Positions 1-7,178 of a DNA stretch of 37,880 nt are shown here, one piece after another. The notes under the pieces are model-generated. The model saw only the letters and a program-made list of their open reading frames with translations. It made no database searches and was not told the DNA's origin. Source of the DNA: Planctomycetota bacterium. Lineage in GTDB: Bacteria; Planctomycetota; Brocadiia; CAIUPP01. The position numbers were made by a program, and so were the translations under genes. Each line of letters opens with the position of its first letter. Position 1 is the stretch's first letter. The stretch is from positions 201,883 to 239,762 of the forward strand of contig JAKJEM010000001.1 in assembly GCA_022705425.1 (NCBI GenBank), in the 5' to 3' direction.

Positions 1-160
1 CGTCCGGCAGGCACCCCGGATAGCCCGCCGGTTCGCCGTGGCGCGTGGCATAGGGGCGGACTTGCTTCAGCGGGAAGAAGAGTCCCGCCCCGTCCTGCGC
101 CGGGACATTCCCGCCGAGGACTACGACCAACGCCAGCGCCGCTCCAGCAGCCTTCAACAT
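1..160 (-). CDS. Secreted protein, N-terminal fragment; probable third heparinase-like paralogue
   Basis: The gene starts at an ATG at 160 and runs off the left edge, so only about 53 residues are visible. They begin with a signal peptide (MLKAAGAALALVVVLGG, cleavage probably after the VPA of VPAQ). The mature start then carries the motif GEPAGYPGCLPD. The giant heparinase-like protein at 26508-30668 has GEKPGFPGCVPE at the same place after its signal peptide. This suggests a third member of the same family, as inference from a short alignment. The gene lies 121 bases downstream of the paralogue at 282-4532 on the same strand, but it has its own near-consensus promoter (233-260) and a palindromic site (197-217). 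It may therefore be regulated separately. The function of the missing part cannot be judged. Confidence 0.75.
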   Translation of the reverse strand, partial: MLKAAGAALALVVVLGGNVPAQDGAGLFFPLKQVRPYATRHGEPAGYPGCLPD

Positions 161-196
161 GTTTGCACTCCCGGATGAGGTTGTGAGTCAACGCCC

Positions 197-227
197 TTGC
201 GGCAACGGTTGCCGCAACCGGTACCGG
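197..227. promoter_or_regulatory. Palindromic operator candidate
   Basis: A perfect inverted repeat occupies 197-217: arm TTGCGGCAAC, one central base, arm GTTGCCGCAA. A second palindrome, CCGGTACCGG, abuts it at 218-227. The site lies just downstream of the -10 box of the minus-strand promoter at 233-260, covering the expected transcription start and about the first 30 transcribed bases. That position is typical of a repressor operator. The GCAAC/GTTGC half-sites recall LacI-family operators, but the regulator is unknown. A hairpin in the leader RNA is an alternative. No second copy was seen in the window. Confidence 0.55.
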
Positions 228-232
228 AGAAC

Positions 233-260
233 ATCATATTCTTCTCTGCGCGTTTGTCAA
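233..260 (-). promoter_or_regulatory. Sigma-70-type promoter for the left-edge gene
   Basis: On the minus strand, TTGACA (255-260) is followed by a 16-base spacer and TATGAT (233-238). The -35 is a perfect consensus match and the -10 differs at one position. The start of transcription would be near 226, giving a leader of about 66 bases before the ATG at 160. It is the best promoter match in the window. Confidence 0.75.
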
Positions 261-281
261 CACGCGGACTTCCCTCGGGGT

Positions 282-3200
282 TCAGTTCCCCACGCGCAGC
301 AGTACGCGACCCTCTCCCAACTCCCCCTCGCCCAAGGTGGCCTGCGCTCTGCCCTCAACGGCCTGGGTCTTGAGAGGGGACCAGGTCTTGCCGTCGGGGC
401 TGACCTCCAGGGAACGCCCCTTGAGCGCCATGGTGACGGGCGCATTGGCGCGAAGCTCGAACAGGCCGGCTTCCAGCCGTCGCAGCGCCGCCGCCGCCGT
501 CAGGTGGAGGGAGTCGCCGGGTCCGTAGTCGTAGAAGCGCACGGCGGCCCTTCCGTTGCCGTCGCTGTCGGGGAAGTCGGCCGGCGTCAGCTTCCGTCCG
601 TCCACCGTGAACTGATAGGTGTCCCCCGGCAGGGTGCTGCGCCAGGAGCGCGAGCCGTCCTCATTCCGCAGGGTCTGCTCGGCGTAGGGCCAGCCGGGAT
701 GCGGCGTCTTGAGGGCGTCAAGGAAGGTCAACGGGTGCTGGCGGTAGTAGAAGCGCAGCCCGTCGGCGCCGACGCGGGTCACGTCGAGGTCCAACATGTG
801 CTCGCCCGGTTCCTTTCGCGCCACGCTTCCGTCCTCCTTCAGGTAGCCCACCGGCACGGCGGCGACCATGCGAAGGGTGCGGCGTCCGTCGCCATCGGCG
901 TCCTTGATGTCGTCGAGGGACATTCGCCCCAGGTGCCGCCGCCACTCCGGCCAGCCGAGGAACATGTAGCGGTCGCCTTTGGCGACGGTCACGCGCCCGA
1001 GGACGCGACCGGCCTCGTTGACGGCGGTCATCCCGTCGTAGTAAGCGGGGTGATAGCTGTGCAGCGGGGGATCGAGGTCGAGGACGGCCGCGCCGTCCTC
1101 GCGCACATAGCCAATGCCGCCCTGGTAAACGGCGGCGCCGCGGTCGAAGGTCAGCCGCAGCCCGTCGGGGTCCTTTCCGGCGCGGGCGACGCGGTAGCTG
1201 GTGGCGTGGCGGCGGCCGTCGGTGACATGGAGTTGCTGCCCGGTCAGGAGGCGCGCCGGATGCGGCGCGGCGACGACGATCTGAAGGCGGTCATAGTCCG
1301 ACGTCCCGATCACGGCCTGCCATGACGGCGCGGCGAAGGCCAGCGAAGCTTCCGGGCTCGAAAGCAGGGGGCCTCCGACCAGGGTCATGGCGTGCAACCC
1401 CGTCGCGTCGCGGCGGAGGAAGGCGAATTCCCCGGAGACGCGGAGGCCGCCATCGAGCGCCACCGGCGTCGTCCCATCCCCCTGGTAGAGCACGTCGGTG
1501 AAGCCGCGGCGCGTGACGACCTCGAAGGCCGCCGCGCGCGGACCGACATCGAACGGGCGCACGGAGGAGATGGTCGGCTCGCCGGCGTATGCCTGGATGA
1601 TCGCCGGCCACGCCGTTTCGGCGACGCCTTCGCGCCGGACGTAGAGGAAGGGCCAGTCGAACTCGCGCCCGTTGGCCATGTCACAGAACCAGTTGCCGGC
1701 CATCACCTTGTCGCCGCCGTGTCCGAAGAGGTTGACCCGCGTGTACTTGCGGGGAGAGGCGGGGTCGTAGTCCTTGCCGAGCATCTTCTGCTCGACGTTG
1801 TTGAGCGTGATTTCCTTCTCGCGCGGGGTGACCTTGTCCTGCGCGCGCCGGAGACGCCAGGTGGCTTCAAGGGCGTCCTTCGCCGCACCCTCGAAGTGGG
1901 AGCCGGCGCGGTGGGCCTTCAGGTAGTCCTGCGCCGTCTCGGAGGCCGCCGGGGCCAGCGGCGCATTGACGACGAACTCGTCCGGCGGGCATCCTTTGAA
2001 GCACCAGGTATGTACCTTGCCCCCGGCGACGCGGAAGAGGTCGAAGATGTAAGCCTCGGCGGGCTGTCCGTCGTGGCCGTCGCCGACGGCGACGAGCGCG
2101 ACGCCGCGGCGATAGAGGGAGACCTGCGGCTGGGCCTCGGAGCGCGCCGAGGCCCGGGTGAACTGCGCGCCGGGGCCGGGCCAGAAGGTCTCGACCCAGG
2201 CCGTCCCGGTGCTGTTGCGCGGGCCGCCGGTGAAGTCGCCATCGTCCACCTGGACGACGTTATGAACGTAAGTGGTCATGCAACTCGGCTTGCCGTACTG
2301 GGCCATCGTCCGTCCGCCCAGGTCGCTGAGCATCCGCAGGCCGTGGGAGTAGAACTGAAGATCGAGGCTGTCGGGATGGGCATGGCCGGAGGCGACGCCG
2401 GTGCGGAGGGTTGCCGTGCGTTTGAGGAGGGGGTTCGGGTCTTGCGCGCCTTCCTCCATGACAACCAGCCCGAAACCGCCCATGACGCGCGATTCCTGGT
2501 GCAGGAAGGGGTCCCTGGCGGCTGCGCCCGTCTTCCGGACTTCGGCCCACTCGGCGTCCGACATGCCGTTCTGGCCGACGCGGTTGAGGAGGAGCCAGGC
2601 GAAGCGCGGGTCGCGCTCCCGATGCCAGGCGTCGCGGAAGAACTCCGCGAAGTCCTTGAGGTCGGGGTTCTGGCGGCGCGGAGAGTCCGGGCCGGCCACG
2701 TCGCCGAGGTTCGAGCTGAACCCGCCGGCGACGTACATGTCGAAGAGGCTGCCCGGCATGGCGGCCAGGAGGGGGTAGCGTGTCGCGTCGGCGATGTCGT
2801 ACTTCGGGTCGCCGCCGGCCTTGACGCAGCGCGACAGGGCGCCGGCAATGTCGCCCAGTTCGCCGACCGATTCCCCCGGCGCGTAGTAGCTCGAACCGAT
2901 GTAGTTGAGGCCGTCGCGGCTGTAGCCGCTGATGATGAAGTCGGCGAAGCCGCTCAGGCTGTCGCGCAGGTAGATGCGGCGGAAGTAGGTCTCCAGGTAC
3001 TTCTGCCCCACCGGGTTCGGGCCGAGGACGACGCCGGCCCAGGGCGTGACGGTGGAGTAGAGGACGTGTGTGATGCCGTCCTCCCCGGCGCGCTGGGCGA
3101 AGTAGGTGTCGAGCAGCGTCGCCACGTCCTCCGGCGTCCGCACCCAGGGGATGAATCGGCCGACGCGGCGGGCCAGCTCCGCATTCCCCTGGATGAAGGG

Positions 3201-4532
3201 GAAGAGGGCGTCGTAGCTCTGGAGGATACGCACCACGGTGCGTGTGCTCCAGCCTTCGTAGCCCGTGCCGCGTCCGAGCATGTTGCTGCAATCGAAGCGC
3301 TTGGACTTTCGGACGACGTTCGACACGGTGAAGGCCTGGTAGTCGTAGCTCGCGTAGTGATAGGCGAAGGCGGCGAGGAGGAAGGCGGCGTCGGCGGCGG
3401 CTTCGGTGTCGCCGATCAGGAGATAGCGCCCCACGAGGGAGTCGGGCACGTCGTAGCCCGTCTCCAGCGCGCGGCGTCCGGCGTTGAAGCGCGCATTCAT
3501 CATCCGCGGCAACATCCCGTGCATGCCGGTCTTCGAAATGCCCCAGGCCTCCTTCTCGAAGAGGAAGCCGCCCTTGTCCTCGGGGATCGGCCAGGGCTTC
3601 GGCAGGGGACGGTTGGCGTTGTAGTCGGCGGCCGTGTATTCGAGGCCCAGGGTCTTGTTGACGAGCTTCCAGGTCTGATCGTAGCCGCGCAGTCCGGTCG
3701 CCTCCCATGCGCCGATCTCGGCGCCGCCGGCCAGTTCGCGGGCGCGGGCGGCCACCTTCTCCGCGTCGGCGGCGGCCAGGGGGGGCATGCTCAGGTGGAC
3801 GTCATTCTCCGGCTGGGCGTTGAGGGGCATCATTCCTGCCCAGATGGCGTCGTCGCGCGCATCGCGTTCGGCGGGGGTCAGCGGCTGCGCCCGGAGGGGG
3901 CGCGGCGTCTTCTTTTCCCGCTCCGCTGCCTCGCGCATGGTGGCGATCTCCTCCTCCGTGCGGAGGAGGCGCTTTGTCTTGACCGGTCGGAAGACGAAGC
4001 CGCCCAGGGCGTCGCGCAACTGGATGCGGTCCACCAGGATCTCTACCTGGCTTCCCTCCGCGACGGCGATCTCGGCCGTATAGTGCCCCCGGGCGGGGAC
4101 GTGGAAGTAGAAGCGGGCCACGTCGTTGTAGTCCTTGTCGAAGGCGGCGCGCACGCCCCACGTCTCGCGCGTGTCGCCGGGACCGCGCAGTTCCATGCGG
4201 ACGTTGAGGGGACGGAGCCATCCTTCCACCCAGGCGTCATCTGTCGTCACCCGCGCCAGGACGTAAACGACGTAGAAGCTGCGGTCCAGCTCGCCGAAGT
4301 CCACGCGAAAGACCGGCGCGCCGACGCGCGCGCGAATGGCCACGCCGTGCAACGCCTCCGGCTCTTTGACGCGCGCCTCGGCGGGGATGCCGGGGCAGGC
4401 CGCGGCGTCGAACTCCTTCACCAGCGGCGGCGGGTTCTCGATCTGCATCAGTGTGTCCAGATGACCCGCTGCGCCTCCAGCCAGCGCAAAGGCCGCGACC
4501 GCCGCCCACAGGGCGCGCTTCCCTCTTCGCAT
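282..4532 (-). CDS. Giant secreted heparinase II/III-like protein (paralogue A)
   Basis: A 1416-residue exported protein, probably a polysaccharide lyase or relative. A signal peptide (RRGKRALWAAVAAFALAGGAAG) is followed by a beta-rich N-terminal domain (about 70-200), an (alpha/alpha) toroid-like helical region (about 290-620) and a C-terminal beta region. The helical region contains SYDALFPFIQGN and FIPWVRTPEDV. The beta region carries the heparinase II/III-type motif GHAHPDSLDLQ, with H717, H719 and D721. A candidate catalytic tyrosine lies in YIGSSYYAPGE (Y549/Y550); this assignment is inference. It is about twice the usual lyase length. The whole protein aligns with the product of 26508-30668, sharing IFDLFRVAGGKVHT and GRSLEVSP-like blocks. 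AAGGAGA stands six bases before the ATG. It follows the transglutaminase-like gene by 95 bases and is probably in the same operon. The substrate is unknown. Confidence 0.85.
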   Translation of the reverse strand: MRRGKRALWAAVAAFALAGGAAGHLDTLMQIENPPPLVKEFDAAACPGIPAEARVKEPEALHGVAIRARVGAPVFRVDFGELDRSFYVVYVLARVTTDDAWVEGWLRPLNVRMELRGPGDTRETWGVRAAFDKDYNDVARFYFHVPARGHYTAEIAVAEGSQVEILVDRIQLRDALGGFVFRPVKTKRLLRTEEEIATMREAAEREKKTPRPLRAQPLTPAERDARDDAIWAGMMPLNAQPENDVHLSMPPLAAADAEKVAARARELAGGAEIGAWEATGLRGYDQTWKLVNKTLGLEYTAADYNANRPLPKPWPIPEDKGGFLFEKEAWGISKTGMHGMLPRMMNARFNAGRRALETGYDVPDSLVGRYLLIGDTEAAADAAFLLAAFAYHYASYDYQAFTVSNVVRKSKRFDCSNMLGRGTGYEGWSTRTVVRILQSYDALFPFIQGNAELARRVGRFIPWVRTPEDVATLLDTYFAQRAGEDGITHVLYSTVTPWAGVVLGPNPVGQKYLETYFRRIYLRDSLSGFADFIISGYSRDGLNYIGSSYYAPGESVGELGDIAGALSRCVKAGGDPKYDIADATRYPLLAAMPGSLFDMYVAGGFSSNLGDVAGPDSPRRQNPDLKDFAEFFRDAWHRERDPRFAWLLLNRVGQNGMSDAEWAEVRKTGAAARDPFLHQESRVMGGFGLVVMEEGAQDPNPLLKRTATLRTGVASGHAHPDSLDLQFYSHGLRMLSDLGGRTMAQYGKPSCMTTYVHNVVQVDDGDFTGGPRNSTGTAWVETFWPGPGAQFTRASARSEAQPQVSLYRRGVALVAVGDGHDGQPAEAYIFDLFRVAGGKVHTWCFKGCPPDEFVVNAPLAPAASETAQDYLKAHRAGSHFEGAAKDALEATWRLRRAQDKVTPREKEITLNNVEQKMLGKDYDPASPRKYTRVNLFGHGGDKVMAGNWFCDMANGREFDWPFLYVRREGVAETAWPAIIQAYAGEPTISSVRPFDVGPRAAAFEVVTRRGFTDVLYQGDGTTPVALDGGLRVSGEFAFLRRDATGLHAMTLVGGPLLSSPEASLAFAAPSWQAVIGTSDYDRLQIVVAAPHPARLLTGQQLHVTDGRRHATSYRVARAGKDPDGLRLTFDRGAAVYQGGIGYVREDGAAVLDLDPPLHSYHPAYYDGMTAVNEAGRVLGRVTVAKGDRYMFLGWPEWRRHLGRMSLDDIKDADGDGRRTLRMVAAVPVGYLKEDGSVARKEPGEHMLDLDVTRVGADGLRFYYRQHPLTFLDALKTPHPGWPYAEQTLRNEDGSRSWRSTLPGDTYQFTVDGRKLTPADFPDSDGNGRAAVRFYDYGPGDSLHLTAAAALRRLEAGLFELRANAPVTMALKGRSLEVSPDGKTWSPLKTQAVEGRAQATLGEGELGEGRVLLRVGN

Positions 4533-4557
4533 GTGCAGTCTCCTTCTCCGGCGGCTT

Positions 4558-4589
4558 GCGGGGACGGCATTCCCCGCCGGGCCGCCCGG
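4558..4589. other. Pair of adjacent hairpins in intergenic region
   Basis: Two GC-rich inverted repeats sit between the transglutaminase-like gene and heparinase-like gene A: GCGGGGA/TCCCCGC (4558-4564 and 4571-4577, six-base loop) and CCGGG/CCCGG (4577-4581 and 4585-4589). There is no T-tract, so they are more likely an mRNA-processing or stabilising element, or a weak attenuator, than an intrinsic terminator. No promoter was recognised in this 95-base gap. Confidence 0.35.
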
Positions 4590-4627
4590 TCTTGCCGCTT
4601 CTGCCGACGCCCTTCACCCGGTCGAAC

Positions 4628-6349
4628 TCAGGCCGGCTTCCTCCACAGCGTCAATCGGTAGGGGTATCCCCTGGCGCCCAGGACGTTCACCGTGCGGATG
4701 GTGATCGCATTGACGCCGGGGTGCAGCTTCCAGGTCATGCCGTCCCGGAATTTCTGCGCCGGACCGTCGTCCAGGCGGAACTCGAAATGGTCGAAGAAGG
4801 TGACGCCGACGGGGCGCGCGGCTACGCGGAGGACCTCCCCCGGCTTGTGCCAGGTCATCGTTACCCTGGCGCGGTTGCGGCTGGGATAGAGGGCGGCCAG
4901 ATCGGTCACCTGGAAATCGTCGGCGCCCAGGATGCCGGCGTTCTTCATGCGGAAGGCCGTCCGATCCGTGGGGCGGAAGTAGTAGGCCGACGGCCCCGGG
5001 TTGCGCCAGTCGCTGCGTTCGCGTCCGTACTCGCGCGTCTTGTCCACGCGCACGCCGATGTGGTCGTAGCAGGCAAAGGGCCACGAGCCGTACATGGGAT
5101 TGCCGGAGGTGATCGGCGCCTCGACCAGGCGCTCGCCGCGGCAGAGCATCGGGCGCACGTCCTTGAGGGCGTCGGGATCATATTCGATAGCCTCATGGCG
5201 GCGGATGATGTCGCCGGCGCCGAGCAGGGCGCCTCGTCCGTCGGCGAAGAGGTGGCAGGTATCGTGCCAGGAGGCGTCGCAGATGACCCAGCGGTCCTGG
5301 TCGCTCAGGTGCGCTTCGAAGGAGCTGTGTCCGCGCACCTGGATTCGGCGCGCGTCGAAACCCATCGCCCAGAAGACCTCCTCCATCATGTGGGCGTAGC
5401 CGCCGCACATGCCGCCGGCCTCGCCGCGGCGGATCGCCGGCAGCAGCTCGTGCGCGCGCTTCCAGAAGATGTGCCGCTGGTCCCCCGCCGGCCAGGGCCA
5501 GTACCACGTGTGGGGCCACGTCATGCCGATGTGCGAGGTGAGGCCGGCGAAGAGTTCCACGCCGTCGCGGCATCGAGCGACCACGGCCTCCAGACCGCAG
5601 ACCTCGCGGTTCTTCCGCAGGTCCTCCAGCCGGTCGGGCAGTTGGACGAGACCCAGGGGATCGGGGCGGATCGGGGGGTTGTCGAGCGCCAGCGCCTGGA
5701 TTCCCGGCGCGGACGGGAAGGGCGCGGCGACCGTTTCTCCGCGTTCATTCAGGCCCACGGGACCGGGCAGGTCCATCGGCGCATTCCAGGTCTTGACGGA
5801 GCGCACCCATCCCCGGAAGCTCCCGTTCCAATGGCGGAAACGCGGTTCGGAGGCCATGCCGCCGATGGAGAAGGGGACAAAGGTCTGGCGGAAGGCATTC
5901 CAGAACAGCCGCCGGCGGACGACCTGTTCGGGTCCGCCCTCGGCGCGGAGGACGAGCGTGAAGCCGACGCGGTGGTCCCAGGAGAATCGCAGCGTGTATT
6001 CCGTCCTGGGTCGGAAGGTGACGAAGTTGTTGAAACGGCGTCCGTAGAGGTTGAGCGTCACGGTGTCCGACGCCAGTTCGATCAAGGGCTGATACTGACC
6101 CCAGGCCTGCACCAGGGGGCCGGCGGGCGCGCGGCCCGGCGTGAAGACGATCTCCAGGGTTCCCGCCGCGTCGTCAATCACTCCGCCCGAGGCCAGCATG
6201 AAGCCTCCCTGCGCCGGGGGGAAGCGCAGGCCGCGCCTGGGGTCGAGCGCGCCCGTCGGCGCGGGCAGGTCGCCGTGTGTCCCGAAGGCCGCCGCTCCGA
6301 CGACCGGCGTCAACGACTTCGTCAGGTCCAGATGCAGTACCGGTTCCAC
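4628..6349 (-). CDS. Lectin-like (LamG/ConA) plus transglutaminase-like protein
   Basis: A 573-residue protein. The first ~200 residues look like a concanavalin/LamG beta sandwich: HLDLTKSLTP, then FRGWVRSVKTWN, typical of laminin-G-like folds. The middle carries a transglutaminase-like core with C315 in GGMCGGYAHM, H347 in SSFEAHL and D358 in VICDASWHD, so a full Cys-His-Asp triad is present. A final ~100-residue beta region includes FFDHFEFRLDDG. No signal peptide is visible, so a cytoplasmic location is the default reading. The start is set at GTG 6349 because GGAGG lies exactly six bases upstream; an in-frame ATG at 6367 overlaps that ribosome site. Members of this superfamily act as proteases, amidases or crosslinkers; which applies here is unknown. 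It lies 48 bases after a second, smaller transglutaminase-like gene, suggesting a joint role. Confidence 0.8.
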   Translation of the reverse strand: MEPVLHLDLTKSLTPVVGAAAFGTHGDLPAPTGALDPRRGLRFPPAQGGFMLASGGVIDDAAGTLEIVFTPGRAPAGPLVQAWGQYQPLIELASDTVTLNLYGRRFNNFVTFRPRTEYTLRFSWDHRVGFTLVLRAEGGPEQVVRRRLFWNAFRQTFVPFSIGGMASEPRFRHWNGSFRGWVRSVKTWNAPMDLPGPVGLNERGETVAAPFPSAPGIQALALDNPPIRPDPLGLVQLPDRLEDLRKNREVCGLEAVVARCRDGVELFAGLTSHIGMTWPHTWYWPWPAGDQRHIFWKRAHELLPAIRRGEAGGMCGGYAHMMEEVFWAMGFDARRIQVRGHSSFEAHLSDQDRWVICDASWHDTCHLFADGRGALLGAGDIIRRHEAIEYDPDALKDVRPMLCRGERLVEAPITSGNPMYGSWPFACYDHIGVRVDKTREYGRERSDWRNPGPSAYYFRPTDRTAFRMKNAGILGADDFQVTDLAALYPSRNRARVTMTWHKPGEVLRVAARPVGVTFFDHFEFRLDDGPAQKFRDGMTWKLHPGVNAITIRTVNVLGARGYPYRLTLWRKPA

Positions 6350-6355
6350 GCGTTT

Positions 6356-6360
6356 CCTCC
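6356..6360 (-). promoter_or_regulatory. Ribosome binding site fixing a GTG start
   Basis: GGAGG on the minus strand, six bases before GTG 6349. It falls inside the first codons of the longer alternative beginning at ATG 6367, which argues for the GTG start of the transglutaminase-like protein. Confidence 0.7.
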
Positions 6361-6371
6361 TTATCATTTCG

Positions 6372-6399
6372 GGTCGTCCGTCGTCTGTCGTCCGTCGTC
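6372..6399. repeat. Heptameric tandem repeat, four units
   Basis: On the minus strand the last bases of the small transglutaminase-like gene run into four successive seven-base units of the form GACGACR (GACGACG, GACGACA, GACGACG, GACGACC). The array begins within the TGA stop codon and extends into the 48-base gap before the next gene. It resembles the short tandem heptamer repeats known from some bacteria. Slippage could change the gap length but not either reading frame. Confidence 0.6.
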
Positions 6400-7066
6400 A
6401 CGGCGCCACTTCGTGATCCTCCACCGCGTCGGCGAGGGGCTGGTAGATTCCGGCGGGGTTGGCGCCGACCATCCCCGCCTGGAAGGAAAGGGCATCCGCG
6501 CGCGTCAGGCCCGCGACCATCCCCGGCGTCAGCAGGCGCACCTTCCGCCGCGCATCCATGCGGCGGACGCATTCCTCGATGCTCTCGTCGCGCGTCATCC
6601 AGTCGAGTGCGTCGCAGGCCGTCAGGTCGAGGGGCAGGGTGTAGAAGCGAAGGGTCTTCTGGCCGGCGAGGTTGAAGTAGAACTCGAAGTAGGACATGAC
6701 CAGTTCGCGCAGGGTGCGGTAAACCGCCTCGCGGAAGCGGAGGGTTGTGAAGTTCGACTTCCCCACTGCGCCCCAGCGTCCGTCGCGGCGGTAGAGCGCC
6801 AGGAGGTGGTCGTCGTCATTCCAGGCGATCAGGTCCATGACCAGCGGCGTGTGGCCGTGGCGTCGCAGGGCAGCGGCGGCGAAGAACGCCCCGTCGGCGC
6901 AGTGGGCCTTCCGGTCGCGCATCACGCGGCGGGGCGAGCGGTAGAAGGGATCGGTGCTGTAGGGGGTCTCGTCCAGATAGGCCTGCACCGCTGCCGGCGT
7001 GGCCAGTCCGTCGAGGACGTCCAGCTCCGCCGGGGTGAAGGCTTCGGCCAGAGAACGGCTCTGCAT
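6398..7066 (-). CDS. Small transglutaminase-like protein, third catalytic residue atypical
   Basis: A 222-residue protein without signal peptide or membrane segments. C56 in KAHCADGAFFAAAALRRHG begins a helix as in transglutaminase/papain-like folds. H87 in DDDHLLALYRRDGRWG follows at the expected distance on a beta strand. The aspartate that usually comes next is not seen; the segment reads WGAVGKSNF. Either another residue completes the site or the protein is not catalytic. The remaining ~110 residues (from FREAVYRTLRELVMSYFEFYFN) are not recognised. A GGAG lies eight bases before the ATG. It probably shares a transcript with the larger transglutaminase-like gene 48 bases downstream. Family assignment rests on these motifs only. 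Confidence 0.7.
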   Translation of the reverse strand: MQSRSLAEAFTPAELDVLDGLATPAAVQAYLDETPYSTDPFYRSPRRVMRDRKAHCADGAFFAAAALRRHGHTPLVMDLIAWNDDDHLLALYRRDGRWGAVGKSNFTTLRFREAVYRTLRELVMSYFEFYFNLAGQKTLRFYTLPLDLTACDALDWMTRDESIEECVRRMDARRKVRLLTPGMVAGLTRADALSFQAGMVGANPAGIYQPLADAVEDHEVAP

Positions 7067-7125
7067 CCGGGTTTCTCCGCTACAGACGCAGCCATCCGCG
7101 CGGGGTCTGGCCGCCGAGGGACGAA

Positions 7126-7147
7126 GACCCGGGCCTGGACCCGGGTC
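7126..7147 (-). terminator. Strong GC hairpin after the acyl-CoA synthetase gene
   Basis: The minus strand reads GACCCGGG, a six-base loop, then CCCGGGTC, followed by TTCGTCC. The eight-pair stem is perfect, but the T-rich tail is poor. It starts 32 bases past the stop of the ADP-forming synthetase and 60 bases before the next start codon. It is probably a terminator or partial terminator separating the two genes; no promoter was recognised between them. Confidence 0.5.
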
Positions 7148-7178
7148 GGTTCGTCGCGCAACGGTTCAGCCCCGCCGG

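Noticed and set aside
1392..4661. Long plus-strand open frame (over 1000 codons) opposite heparinase-like gene A
   Set aside because: It is antisense to a gene with signal peptide, motifs and a paralogue. Its translation is low-complexity Ala/Gly/Val/Arg-rich, as expected from an antisense frame in GC-rich DNA.
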